A stretch of 64,000 nt of DNA from Aliiglaciecola sp. CAU 1673 (GCF_029223185.1 NZ_JARHUG010000001.1:248001-312000); one strand, 5' to 3'. Positions 37,441-46,993 are shown, numbered from the stretch's first letter. Notes: generated from the sequence alone by a model not told the origin. A program made the numbers and translations.

Positions 37441-38364
37441 TTATTGCTGCTTCTGTAATACCGGCGCCTGCAAGGGCACCACTTCCACCAATCGGCTTTC
37501 CGTTACGAGGGGTTTGTCAGTGTTATCGACACACTCCCAGACCAGTTGCTGTTCACCGGCTGAATAGAAAACAATACTGGTGCTGCCAGATTCGTCCAGC
37601 AGCCTATCATCCCCCTCAATCCGGCAATGTTTTGCACCCGGCACATTCCAATTTAACTCAAGTGCTTGCCCGACCAGCACTTGAGCGGGGATATCGAATT
37701 GGTAAATCAGGTTGTCTATAGACAGGTTTATCTTTGACCTGTCCCCCAGATTGTAGCTGGAGGCGTGGGTTTGGGGTATGGAACGACCGTCAGTGTGGCG
37801 TTGACTGTATTTGATGTGCCACCCGGCCCCGTGCAATAAAGAGGCACGGTTTGAGTTTGCGTTCTATTGGTGCCAACCCAGCTGCCCGAGGCCGCTTTAG
37901 TCGCCCCATTAAACAGACAAGAAGTAGCATTGGTGGAGTTCCAATTCAGGGTTGCAGATTGTCCAACGTACACTTTGTTGGGGGGCCAGCTGATTTGGGC
38001 GGTGGGCTTGGGGTGCACCAAAATGCTAATAGGGCCGACCGTTTTATAAGGCGAGCCCGGGGCGTTGCCGCTTGGCTCAATATTCACGGCATAGAGCATC
38101 AATGAGTGGGTTTGACCATCATGATATTGGGCCGGGATATTGTAGGTAAAATTGCCTCCCGAGGCGTAAATGGTACCTGTGGATTTGCCGTCTACCCAGG
38201 TACCAATGTGCACCGTATTGGTGTGGTCCGGGTCAACGGCCGTGCCTGTTACCACGGACTGCCGCTGCTGTATTGGTGGGTTACGTTGGGCAGGCTGTCT
38301 GCCATAGCCGCTAAACTGGGGGCTTGAAGGGCTAGCCCTATTATTAGGTTATCTAGTCTCCTTC
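37441..38364 (-). pseudogene. Secreted FEW/WYC-tail protein, frame-broken (last gene of the 42095 operon)
   Basis: Three frame pieces join into one protein: a signal-peptide-like LIIGLALQAPSLA and MADSLPNVTHQY; a GWA-like module (TGTAVDPDHTNT) with an Ig-like domain (WNSTNATSCLFNG); and a FEW/WYC tail (YQFDIPAQVLVGQ ... LVWECVDN ... PLQAPVLQK). Restoring one G at TGGTAA (near 38257) and one G in the G5 run (plus-strand C5, 37743-37747) would reconnect them. A GAAGGAG site (38364-38358) has no usable start codon at normal distance. It is either a real pseudogene or two homopolymer sequencing errors. It follows the 842-residue gene on the same strand. Confidence 0.75.
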
Positions 38365-38450
38365 TTTATCAGTAGTCTCAAGTCAGCCTTGCAAAGCTGT
38401 TGCAGGACTTTGTTGTACAGCCTTGGCAAATACCAAGGCACAACTTTCTA

Positions 38451-40979
38451 TTACTTCTTGTTTAAAACAGGTGCTCCGAGGCCTTCGACTGTGCGAGTTG
38501 CCTCCAGATAACCACTGGCGGGATATCGGTTGCCGCTTTGGTCGGTACAATACCACTTACTGGTATGTGAGCCCGTCTCGAAGTATACCCAAGGTCCAGA
38601 TTCACCTGTCGCCTGCCTTTCGGGATTGGCACCGTTGCCTGCGGTAGTGGCCGTACATCCGTTTACATTCAGAATGTTCCAATAAAAGGTGGTGGGTTGG
38701 CCTACTTTGACCTTGGCTGGAATCCACTCGAATTGCTCCACGCTAGGCATGCCTTGCGGATAGGTAAAGTATCCCCCTGGCGTAAAGGTGGAACATCTTG
38801 TACCACTTTCCAACAAGCAGGTAGCCACCAAGAATTGATAGGTGCCTTGTTGTTCAACTTTGTGCGTGATCTTGGTATCAAAGGTTTGAGTCAATAACTG
38901 ACTCTGTCCACCATTAAAAGCAATGTTTACCTGATAGCGTACCTGTGCAGCTTGCCCATAAGGGGACTTTGGCCAACTGATGTGAAAGGTATCTCCATCT
39001 TGAGTCACATCAACAGCCTCAGGCGGAGTTACCGGCCCCTGGAGATCTAACACTTTATAAGTAATGGTGCCTTGTTCCGATTGCAGTCCATGCTCATCGG
39101 TTACCCAGAAATTGACGATATCCAACCCGACATAATCGGTGTCCGGCTGATAGCTAAATACTCCATGGGGCATATTGGTAACCTGCGAGATTTGGCCGTG
39201 CGCGGTCCTGCCGTCAGAGACTCCTTGTTGAGTGACAAACTGGTAACTGAATTGATCCAGTAGTGAGCCATCCTGTTTGGCATCCGGGTCGTACATCATG
39301 CCAGTGCGAAAGTGCACAGCAGATGAGGGTTGATTTCGTTCAACCGTCAGTGTGTAGTCAAAGACTTGCGGAGGATCATTGATATTGTTAACCGTGATGA
39401 CTGCGCCAAATTCGGGAGACCAGTTTTTGCCGTCAAATACACGCACCGGTACGCTAAGTTGGCCGAAGAAGTCTTTCTTGGCGGTAATTTGGTTTCCTTG
39501 CGCCGAGTAATTGGTTCCTTGTGGGTTTACCGATAGGGTGAAGCTGCTGCTGTCCGGGTCAAGGATCTGAAAATCACTTACCTGTAAGGTTAAGCTGGCC
39601 TCTTCGTCCATTTGTAAGCTTCTCTGCCCCTGAATTTTCGGTGCTTGCCCCTGTACCGCGTTGACATCAAATATTAGATCGCCGCGAGTGGAACGAGCCC
39701 CCAGTTCGTCATACACAAAGAAGAAGATGGCGTCAGAGCCGACAAATCCAGGATCCGGCTTATAGGTAAACCAACCATGATCTCTGCCCACTGCCGGCAG
39801 CAGGGTGCCGTGAGCTGTCCGTCCATTGACCAGTGGCACAAATGAGGTATCCATCAACTGGTAAGTAAAGTCTTCCAGTAATTCAGGGTTCGCCTGTGCC
39901 TCTGGATCGTAGAACATGGCTCTAAAATTCAATGTTGTGCTGGCATCCTCATCTACCGGCCAACGCATCTGAGCAGGATCCCGGGGGGCATCATTGCTGG
40001 CTTCAAAGGTAATACTGGCATAATAGACCTGGGATTGATGTAAGCCGTCGGAGACGCTGACCGGGACAAGTACAGTCCCAAAGTAATCCTTGCTCGGTTG
40101 CACTTTGCCGTTAACGATACGGTAGTTTGGCCCGCTTTCAGCCATTAATGTCACGTTGAATGCTGTACTATCAGGATCTTCAATTGAGAGATGCTCAACA
40201 TTGATGGTAAAGGCAATATCTTCCTGCCCGAAGATATCTTGCTGGCCAATGATCTTGGGGCCTTCATTGTTAACCGGGGTTAAGGATATATTTACCGTGC
40301 CAGCTGTGCTTAGGTCACCATCGCTGATGCTATAGCTAATGGTATCGACACCGCGGTAAGCGGAACCCAAGCGATACAACAATTTATTGTCAGTGCTGAT
40401 GCTCACCTCGCCTAAGGTGGCTTGGGCTGCTGTAATATGCAGCGAGTCGCCGTCGATATCACTGTCGTTAGCCAACACATCCAAGGTATGGAGCGTGCCG
40501 CTACTGGCAAGTTCGAAGCTATCGGGCTGGGCGACTGGGGCATCGTTAACCGGGGTGACGGTAATTGTTACCTGAGCTTCTTGAGTGCCTCCTTTACCAT
40601 CCGTTGCACGGTAGATAACTAACTCTTGCCCGGAGAAATTCTCAGGGGGCTGATATTGGATTTGATTGTCAGAAGTAATCTGCGCCGTGCCAATCTGTGC
40701 ACCAAGCCATACCAACTTCAGGGAGTCGCCTTGCGGATCCTGATCATTGGCAAGCACATCAAGCAAGGTTGACTGGTCTTCAAAGACATCAAACGCGTCA
40801 TCACTCAATTGCGGTGCTTGATTTATATTACCGTTTTCGAGTAGGTAATAAGTCAAAGGTGGTAGCCACGAGGATGTGTTGGCTACTGCTGATGAACAGG
40901 GGAAGCCTGCCAAAATCAGGCCTGTAACTATGCGAGTCAGGCAATATCCACCACTGGTAGCCGAATAAGACATTCTCAT
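38451..40979 (-). CDS. Secreted cadherin-like tandem-repeat protein with FEW/WYC tail (842 aa)
   Basis: A signal-type N-terminus (TRIVTGLILAGFPCSSAVA) leads into Ig-fold cadherin/VCBS-like repeats recognised by LLDVLANDQDPQGDSL, TLDVLANDSDIDGDSL, NDAP turns and FVGSDAIFFFVYDE. These repeats bind calcium in characterised relatives. An FN3-like domain (FHISWPKSPYGQ ... CLLESGTRC) comes next. The C-terminal ~100 residues (QFEWIPAKVKVGQPTTFYWNI ... KWYCTDQSGNRYP ... EATRTVEGLGAP) are the clearest sibling of the module 1 tail. It overlaps the upstream 114-residue gene by 4 bases (ATGA), so production is coupled. It probably is a large surface or released protein. Confidence 0.85.
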   Translation of the reverse strand: MRMSYSATSGGYCLTRIVTGLILAGFPCSSAVANTSSWLPPLTYYLLENGNINQAPQLSDDAFDVFEDQSTLLDVLANDQDPQGDSLKLVWLGAQIGTAQITSDNQIQYQPPENFSGQELVIYRATDGKGGTQEAQVTITVTPVNDAPVAQPDSFELASSGTLHTLDVLANDSDIDGDSLHITAAQATLGEVSISTDNKLLYRLGSAYRGVDTISYSISDGDLSTAGTVNISLTPVNNEGPKIIGQQDIFGQEDIAFTINVEHLSIEDPDSTAFNVTLMAESGPNYRIVNGKVQPSKDYFGTVLVPVSVSDGLHQSQVYYASITFEASNDAPRDPAQMRWPVDEDASTTLNFRAMFYDPEAQANPELLEDFTYQLMDTSFVPLVNGRTAHGTLLPAVGRDHGWFTYKPDPGFVGSDAIFFFVYDELGARSTRGDLIFDVNAVQGQAPKIQGQRSLQMDEEASLTLQVSDFQILDPDSSSFTLSVNPQGTNYSAQGNQITAKKDFFGQLSVPVRVFDGKNWSPEFGAVITVNNINDPPQVFDYTLTVERNQPSSAVHFRTGMMYDPDAKQDGSLLDQFSYQFVTQQGVSDGRTAHGQISQVTNMPHGVFSYQPDTDYVGLDIVNFWVTDEHGLQSEQGTITYKVLDLQGPVTPPEAVDVTQDGDTFHISWPKSPYGQAAQVRYQVNIAFNGGQSQLLTQTFDTKITHKVEQQGTYQFLVATCLLESGTRCSTFTPGGYFTYPQGMPSVEQFEWIPAKVKVGQPTTFYWNILNVNGCTATTAGNGANPERQATGESGPWVYFETGSHTSKWYCTDQSGNRYPASGYLEATRTVEGLGAPVLNKK

Positions 40980-41320
40980 GGTTGGGATTCCCCAGTGAAA
41001 TACAGGCTCAGGGCTTGCTCAACAGCCATTCCTGGCAGGCAGGCTCCAGTGGTGATGACTTCCACAGGAAGTTGTGAACTGACTGCACTTAACAAGAGTA
41101 TGTAAGCTGCTCTTCCTTGAGGTTGAGTGAGATCAAAGCCCCATAGCTCTTCGTTACCTTGCTCAACACAATCCGGTGTGGTGTCGCTTTTACTTTCATC
41201 CATTGTGAACAGCAGAATAGGCCCATCAATTTGAATTGCTGTAACTTTGGCTGCCGCAAAACAATAGGGGGTTACTAATATCAATAACGCAGATAAAACT
41301 GCACACTTGAGGTTTAACAT
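40976..41320 (-). CDS. Small secreted protein, short paralog A3 (114 aa)
   Basis: A signal peptide (LKCAVLSALLILVTPYCFA) is followed by one domain with the paralog pattern: AIQIDGPILLFTMDESK ... P.CVEQG...WGFDLTQPQGRAAYILLLSAVSSQLPVEV...GACL. It equals the N-terminal domain of the 33455 and 41337 proteins without their second domain. GGAGG lies 5-6 bases before the ATG. It stands 16 bases after the 41337 gene and overlaps the 842-residue gene by 4 bases, so all three form one operon. Confidence 0.8.
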   Translation of the reverse strand: MLNLKCAVLSALLILVTPYCFAAAKVTAIQIDGPILLFTMDESKSDTTPDCVEQGNEELWGFDLTQPQGRAAYILLLSAVSSQLPVEVITTGACLPGMAVEQALSLYFTGESQP

Positions 41321-41336
41321 CCGGCCTCCAAGGCAT

Positions 41337-42095
41337 TTATTCTTCTTTTATTACGCAGGGGGCAGCGCCACATGTATTGTCTTCGTAGTAGCTAAAGTCC
41401 ACTTTAAAAAGATACTGGTCTTTTGGGGTGATATTTTCGCAAATATCTGGACTGGTTCGAGACGAATGAAAAGTATTTAATTGGTTGCTACCTTCGGTCC
41501 TAAAGTATCGGCTATCATTGAATCCAGGAGTGTAAAATACTTGCATCCCCCCAAAAGTATAAGGTGTTCCTAAACAATCAGGCTGAAGATAATATAATGT
41601 GGGAGATACGGCAGGAGGCTTATAAAAGCTGACATTGTAGTTTTCGCCTGGAGGTAGATAAACAAGGGTGAAATTTTTATCGTTGAAGTCTATTACTCTT
41701 CCAACAAGGGTTTCGCCATCATTTTTATATAGCTGAATATTTTTTACTACACTACTGCTTGGTATATTTAGTTGAGTTAAAACTACACTGCTTGGCCTCT
41801 CAATACCATCACTGTCGGCGCAATCCTGAGCGCTGATTACGTCGATAGGTAATTTCCCTGCCATGGCTGTGATTAGTAGCGAATATACAGCCCTTCCATT
41901 TTCCGATTGCAGAGACACTGCCCAGTTATCCTGATGTTCTACTGCAACACAACTAGGACTTGTAGTGTTTTTGGATGCGTTTGTTGAGAAAATTACTGTA
42001 TTACCAAAAACATTTAAATAATCAATGTGACCCGCTGCAAAGCCTGGGGTAATCATTCCCAATAAAGCAAAAGCACCTGTTATTCGTTTATACAT
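41337..42095 (-). CDS. Small secreted protein, paralog A2 (252 aa)
   Basis: A signal peptide (RITGAFALLGMITPGFA) is followed by the N-terminal paralog domain (YLNVFGNTVIFSTNASK ... P.CVAVEHQDNWAVSLQSENGRAVYSLLITAMAGKLPIDV...DCADSDGIERPS) and a C-terminal domain ending CGAAPCVIKEE, matching CGRSPCIIKEG of the 33455 protein. The two full-length paralogs have the same length. It is first gene of the minus-strand operon 42095-37441. The gene is AT-richer than its downstream neighbours. Its function is unknown; consistent linkage to FEW/WYC-tail proteins suggests a partner role. Confidence 0.8.
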   Translation of the reverse strand: MYKRITGAFALLGMITPGFAAGHIDYLNVFGNTVIFSTNASKNTTSPSCVAVEHQDNWAVSLQSENGRAVYSLLITAMAGKLPIDVISAQDCADSDGIERPSSVVLTQLNIPSSSVVKNIQLYKNDGETLVGRVIDFNDKNFTLVYLPPGENYNVSFYKPPAVSPTLYYLQPDCLGTPYTFGGMQVFYTPGFNDSRYFRTEGSNQLNTFHSSRTSPDICENITPKDQYLFKVDFSYYEDNTCGAAPCVIKEE

Positions 42096-42506
42096 GCTGG
42101 CAATCCATGTTTGTTTTGAATCTTGCTGAAAATATTTTGCATTGACTAATGTGAGTGATTTTAAATGTATGAATAATCTCTTTTTATGAAATTAATTTAT
42201 GTCAATCTTTGTCTTATTTGAGTTTGTTGTATAAGCGCTGACGGTGCGTTGCTAATCTTCGCGAAGAACGCAAAGTCCAAAACCATAGAAATTACAGTGC
42301 TGGATAGCAATAAGGCGAAAGCGAGCATAGACCTGTAACGCATCATTCATCCTGAAAGATATTGATTGGATTTTTTAGAACAGGCCACAAGTGGTTTAAA
42401 GTGAAGCTGCGGCAACAGTCCTTGTTTGTTGCAAATAGTAGCGCGCAATTGGGGAAGTTGTCACTATTCAGTCGAAAGCGAGGAACAAACAACTTCGGAC
42501 TCGCAA
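42096..42506. other. Intergenic region upstream of the secreted-protein operon
   Basis: About 410 bases, AT-rich next to 42095 where the operon promoter must lie. A plus-strand frame at 42362-42601 overlaps the molybdopterin gene and is considered chance. No repeat, RNA or clear terminator was recognised. Confidence 0.35.
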
Positions 42507-44711
42507 CTACCCCGCCTTATCGAAATACTTCATTAACGGAAGTGCGCGGATACGTTGTCCGGTTAAATCAAATACAGCATTGGCCAGGGCCGGTGCCATG
42601 ACCGTCACTGCAGGTTCGCCAAGGCCGGTAGGGTCAATCTCGGACTCCACAAAACGAATGTGTAGTCTGGGTATCTGCGCCATTCTGGCAACCTGATACT
42701 GATGAAAATTTTGTTGCTCGATGACACCATTTTTCATGGTCAGCTCTTCAAACAGCGCTGTGGATAGTCCCCAAATCAGCGAACCTTCTATTTGGGCACG
42801 AGCACCATCAGGGTTGATCACCCGGCCGCAATCAATCACACAGTAGACATCTGTTACCTGCAGTTCTCCCGCATTGATCTTGACATCAACATACGCAGCC
42901 ACGTAGCTAAACATGGCCCTCTGCAAGGCAAATCCTCTGCCATGATTGTTGGGTTTGGGGGAGGCAAAAGACTCCAACGTACTCATCACGCCCTGAAGCC
43001 GCTCAGGCTTGAATACCAGATGTTCAGGCAATGTGGTGTGCCAATCGGCAAAATCCAGTCGGGGTTTTCGTGACAGCAACTCTTGATGCAGTTCTATGGT
43101 TGTTACATTAAGTTTGCGTGCGACTTCATCTAAAAAGCTGTTGATGGCGAATGCGTTGGTCGGATAAAAGACGGCCCGGTGGGCCGTTGTGTCCATATCA
43201 CCGGGTATGGCATTAAACTCGCAGGAGATATTCTCAATTTCATAGGGCAGTGGAACCTGACCATGCTCCGCCTGCCAGGCGTCGGCTGTTGGCGTGGTGA
43301 CGCTTGTTGATGCTTGCACCATACGATGCAACCAGTCACTTATTCGGTTCTTATTATCCAATCGGGCTGCCAGCAAATGAGCACAGGGTATTTGTGGCCC
43401 ACCACATTGCATGTCATCTTCACGGGTCCATTGCACCTGAACCGGGGTGCCGGGATATTTTAGGGCTATTGCCACACACTCAATCACAAAGTCATCACAA
43501 TACTTGCGCCCGAATGATCCTCCCATGCGTATGGGATGCACCAGCACATTTGCCTCTGAAATCCCCAGAAATGTCGCCACCGATTTTTGCATAAATTGCG
43601 GCCACTGAATCGGTGCCCATACCGTGCATTGTTGTTTGTTCCCACTTATCAGCACCGTACTGGTCATGGGTTCAAGTTGTGCCTGGTATTGCATGGGGGT
43701 GTAGTAAGTTGCCACCAGATCCGCCTCATTTGGCGAGAGGGTACGATTCAGGTTGCGCACCTGAACGCCAGCCTGAGTGGTTTTCTCTATTAGTGCCTGT
43801 TGCTGCTGCAAGGAGTCCTGAAAATGCACCTCCCCGCTATGCCATTTTACCTGAAGAGCCTTTTTAGCCTTTAGCAGAGGCCATAGATGTGGCCCAGTCA
43901 ACACCACCGCTTCTCGTGTTTGTGGCATTTCTTCCGTTAAGGGCTGTGGCGATTGAATGTAGGAGTCAATCGCTTCTGTCAAAACATTCGGGTTTAAGAT
44001 CTTATCCACTGTCCCCATTAGCGTAGGACTTCTCAGCAATACCGCATATCTCATTCCTGGCAATTTGACATCAGCACCGAAGTGGATTTTTCCACTGACG
44101 ATTTGCTCTGCGTCCAGGTTTCCGATTGAGTGACCGATATACCGAAACGCTTTCGAAGATTTCAAAGGAGGGTCCTCGGGGACTGGCAAGCCCGCGGCAA
44201 CAGCCACTAAATCACCATAGCCAAGCGATTCTTCTGTTCCCTCTAACCAGATCTTGCCATTTCGTGCCTCACAGCGAGCAACATCCACCTGCCATGCTAA
44301 TGCGGCCGCTTGCCGTAACATGAGTTTTGCCGCGGCTCCGGCTTTTCTCATCGGCATCCAACTGCGTCTTATTGCCCCGCTTCCGCCTGTCAGTTGCGTG
44401 CCAAAGTGTCCTGCACTCGCGTGAGCCTGTATCAAGGTGACCTGCTCTGGAGGATAATCCAGTTCCTCACACAGCAATTGGGCAATGCTGGTCCGAACTC
44501 CCTGTCCCATTTCCTGCTGATTGATAAAGAGTGAGACTTCACCCGACGCTGCAATTTGAATAAATGATGTGAGGTTGCCCCGGGGCTGGCTCTCAAGCAG
44601 GGAAGTGTCAATTGCCTCTGCGGCACTTAGCTTTCCCCAGGGGCGGAGCGTTGGAAGTGCAATCGCGGCGGTGCAGGTAAAGTAGATTTTAAGAAAACGA
44701 CGTCGATCCAT
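42507..44711 (-). CDS. Molybdopterin-binding hydroxylase large subunit (IorB-like), orphan
   Basis: Xanthine-oxidase-family large subunit of the isoquinoline 1-oxidoreductase beta / aldehyde dehydrogenase type, about 734 residues as usual. Start ATG 44711 places a Tat motif DRRRFLK at the very N-terminus, so it is exported folded to the periplasm. Family blocks visible: NQQEMGQGVRTS, GGSGAIRRSW, YIGHSIGNLDAEQIVSG, GGSFGRKY (molybdopterin loop), VYCVIDCGRVINPDGARAQIEGS and the GLGEPAV Glu near the C-terminus that acts as catalytic base in the family. A 2Fe-2S small subunit (IorA) and a cytochrome normally accompany it; none lies beside it here. It stands downstream of an AraC regulator on the same strand. 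Confidence 0.9.
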   Translation of the reverse strand: MDRRRFLKIYFTCTAAIALPTLRPWGKLSAAEAIDTSLLESQPRGNLTSFIQIAASGEVSLFINQQEMGQGVRTSIAQLLCEELDYPPEQVTLIQAHASAGHFGTQLTGGSGAIRRSWMPMRKAGAAAKLMLRQAAALAWQVDVARCEARNGKIWLEGTEESLGYGDLVAVAAGLPVPEDPPLKSSKAFRYIGHSIGNLDAEQIVSGKIHFGADVKLPGMRYAVLLRSPTLMGTVDKILNPNVLTEAIDSYIQSPQPLTEEMPQTREAVVLTGPHLWPLLKAKKALQVKWHSGEVHFQDSLQQQQALIEKTTQAGVQVRNLNRTLSPNEADLVATYYTPMQYQAQLEPMTSTVLISGNKQQCTVWAPIQWPQFMQKSVATFLGISEANVLVHPIRMGGSFGRKYCDDFVIECVAIALKYPGTPVQVQWTREDDMQCGGPQIPCAHLLAARLDNKNRISDWLHRMVQASTSVTTPTADAWQAEHGQVPLPYEIENISCEFNAIPGDMDTTAHRAVFYPTNAFAINSFLDEVARKLNVTTIELHQELLSRKPRLDFADWHTTLPEHLVFKPERLQGVMSTLESFASPKPNNHGRGFALQRAMFSYVAAYVDVKINAGELQVTDVYCVIDCGRVINPDGARAQIEGSLIWGLSTALFEELTMKNGVIEQQNFHQYQVARMAQIPRLHIRFVESEIDPTGLGEPAVTVMAPALANAVFDLTGQRIRALPLMKYFDKAG

Positions 44712-44798
44712 AGCAGACCCCACAAACAACGAAAGTGTTGTTTGTACCTGAATCCTCGGGCCAGCTCGTCACATATCAGGATGTGAGACAAATATTTA

Positions 44799-45869
44799 TT
44801 AAGCGGGACGCCACTGTGATGGTGTTGAACCTGTCACTTTTCTGAATGCACGGTTGAACGCGGCTTTACTGCCAAAGCCGGCATCGAAGGCGATATCAAT
44901 AAGGTTTCCGCGCTGTTGCATCTGTAAACAGGCCAACGCATAACCAATTCGATACTCATTTATCCAGTGCTGAAAAGACTGGTTGGTTTCCTTATTTATG
45001 GTTTCTGACAATAAATGCTCACCGATACCCATTTTGTTGGCGACATCTGAAATTTTCAGTCCCGATTGGCGGTACAGTTTTTCCTGCTCCATCAGCTGTT
45101 TCAAATCTTCAAGCAGAAGAATACGTGCCGATTTATCCAGACGCTGATTCTCAGAGGCCGGCATAGGAGGTGAGGTTAGTTCTGATGAAGTGTTGTCTTG
45201 CTCACCAGCCCAATTGGCTGAAAAGGCTATGAGCTTTGAGTTGCCCACCAGCGAAATAAAAAATAGCAACTGGGCAATGGCGTACACTGCTGGAACATAT
45301 ATCCGCCAAATATCGTCCAGTACCGATAGGGTTATTAGTCCATGCAGCAGAACACAAACAATATTCAACATAATGAATAACAACAGGCTCGATATCAGTC
45401 CTTTATGGGCCGGGCAAGTGATCAATACCTGTTTTAACCCGTGGGCTAAATAGCCGGTCAGCACCAACATAGGTATTGGGGCTGACAAGGTATTCAAGAT
45501 TCCCGCAGTAATTTCATCAGTGGCATCCAGGAAAGTGGCTAGCAGCGCGACACATACCCCCATCGCAATAGACAAGAGCAGGTGAATATTGAGCTTATTA
45601 TTTTCTGCTTGATTAGGGGCTATAACGCCTTTTATGGTGCCCCACAGTAAAGGACCGAAGAGATAAAAACTGCCATACATCAGCAGTTGCAGGCCATTCA
45701 CCCAGGCCGTAGTGGATGGAACTAGCATCAAAGCAAAGTCGATTGCTTGCATTGACGCCACCAGCAATGCGCCTAAATATGCCTTTTCCAGGCGATACAA
45801 TTTATAAAAAATGACGGCGAAAAGTACGCTTATCAATACGCCGGTTGCGACTATGTATTGCATCAACAT
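44799..45869 (-). CDS. AraC-family regulator with membrane N-terminal domain
   Basis: Residues 1-220 contain about seven hydrophobic segments (for example IVATGVLISVLFAVIF, GLISSLLLFIMLNIVCVLLHGL), then a hydrophilic linker and an AraC DNA-binding domain (about 255-356) with both helix-turn-helix units: LKISDVANKMGIGEHLLSETIN and LIDIAFDAGFGSKAAFNRAFRKVTG..PSQWR. Membrane-bound AraC regulators of this type sense unknown signals at the inner membrane. It is 87 bases upstream of the orphan hydroxylase gene on the same strand and is its most likely regulator. Confidence 0.88.
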   Translation of the reverse strand: MLMQYIVATGVLISVLFAVIFYKLYRLEKAYLGALLVASMQAIDFALMLVPSTTAWVNGLQLLMYGSFYLFGPLLWGTIKGVIAPNQAENNKLNIHLLLSIAMGVCVALLATFLDATDEITAGILNTLSAPIPMLVLTGYLAHGLKQVLITCPAHKGLISSLLLFIMLNIVCVLLHGLITLSVLDDIWRIYVPAVYAIAQLLFFISLVGNSKLIAFSANWAGEQDNTSSELTSPPMPASENQRLDKSARILLLEDLKQLMEQEKLYRQSGLKISDVANKMGIGEHLLSETINKETNQSFQHWINEYRIGYALACLQMQQRGNLIDIAFDAGFGSKAAFNRAFRKVTGSTPSQWRPA

Positions 45870-46111
45870 GTTTAGTACTCACCGCCCACTTTGCTCGAAA
45901 TCGCATTGACCAATTTACCCAGCGCGGTTCTTTTTGCCCAGGTTGGTTGTCTGAAAAAAGATAGGGCTAATCGAATATCACGGCATGACTGGTAAACCTT
46001 TTTGGTAGTTGTTGCTTCCCTGATGATTGGCTAGATTTTCGCAGCCAAACGTTGACACCAAGGTGAATTCCCGCAGACTAGCCTCAGATTTCAACCTGTC
46101 GTTTACTGTTG

Positions 46112-46993
46112 ATGCCCATTGCCGTAGCTACCAAGTACCTGATTATCGTTAATCCACTGGCCAGCGATAAGAAGAATCACTATCTGCGCCGACTAACTGA
46201 GCAGCTTCAAGCGCGCGACATTGCCTTTGATATTTTCGAAACCGATGCCAATGAACTGGCTAATCAGCGCCATTTGCAGCAATGCGTCAGCGACTATTCG
46301 GATTGGGTGATGCTGGGGGGCGACGGCACCATCAATCTGATGGTGAATATGCTGGCCGGCTCTGATGTCCGTTTGGGGATTTTGCCCTGCGGCAGCGGCA
46401 ATGACTTTGCCAGAAACCTCTATGCTAAAGGCGATGATCCCCTGGCCGTGGTGCTTGGCGATAAGGTGCAGCGTATCGATCTGGGGCGTTGCAATGAGCG
46501 CTATTTTGCCAATGTACTGGGTATCGGCTTTGACGGCGATATTGTCGCCCAACTTTATGACCAGCAGCCCCGGCGGTTTCGCCAAATGCGTTATCTGCTG
46601 GCGGCCTTAAGAAATCTGTTTCGCTATCAAGAGCAGATGGTTGAACTGCAATCCGCCACCCAACACCGGCGCTCCGAGGCCTTTATGCTGACTTTTGCCA
46701 ATGGTCGCTATTTTGGCGGTGGTATGCAGATTGCGCCTAAGGCCGATATCGGCGATGGGCTTTTGGATTGCTGCTGGGTGGGTAAAACCAGCCTGCTGAC
46801 CAAACTCTATTACCTTGGCAAAATCTTCAAAGGTAAACACTTGGCAGCAGAAGCGGTGGAATATTGGCAGGACAGCTGCTTTGACATTCCCACCGCGGAT
46901 TTACCCATCGAAGCCGACGGCGAGTTTTTCGGCACCACCCCTGCGCTGGTAGAGATAGTGCCGCAAGCGCTTAATTTAAAAGTCCCCGTCTAA
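46112..46993 (+). CDS. YegS/DAGK-type lipid kinase
   Basis: Soluble lipid kinase of the diacylglycerol kinase catalytic-domain family, phosphorylating a membrane lipid with ATP. The nucleotide loop IIVNPLAS (11-18), the GGDGT motif (69-73), PCGSGNDFARNL (about 89-100) and the C-terminal EADGEFFGTTP are all present. Length 293 fits YegS/YtlR-like enzymes. Start ATG 46112 is preferred over the adjacent TTG 46109. The stop overlaps by 4 bases the stop of the convergent membrane protein gene. Confidence 0.88.
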   Translation: MPIAVATKYLIIVNPLASDKKNHYLRRLTEQLQARDIAFDIFETDANELANQRHLQQCVSDYSDWVMLGGDGTINLMVNMLAGSDVRLGILPCGSGNDFARNLYAKGDDPLAVVLGDKVQRIDLGRCNERYFANVLGIGFDGDIVAQLYDQQPRRFRQMRYLLAALRNLFRYQEQMVELQSATQHRRSEAFMLTFANGRYFGGGMQIAPKADIGDGLLDCCWVGKTSLLTKLYYLGKIFKGKHLAAEAVEYWQDSCFDIPTADLPIEADGEFFGTTPALVEIVPQALNLKVPV

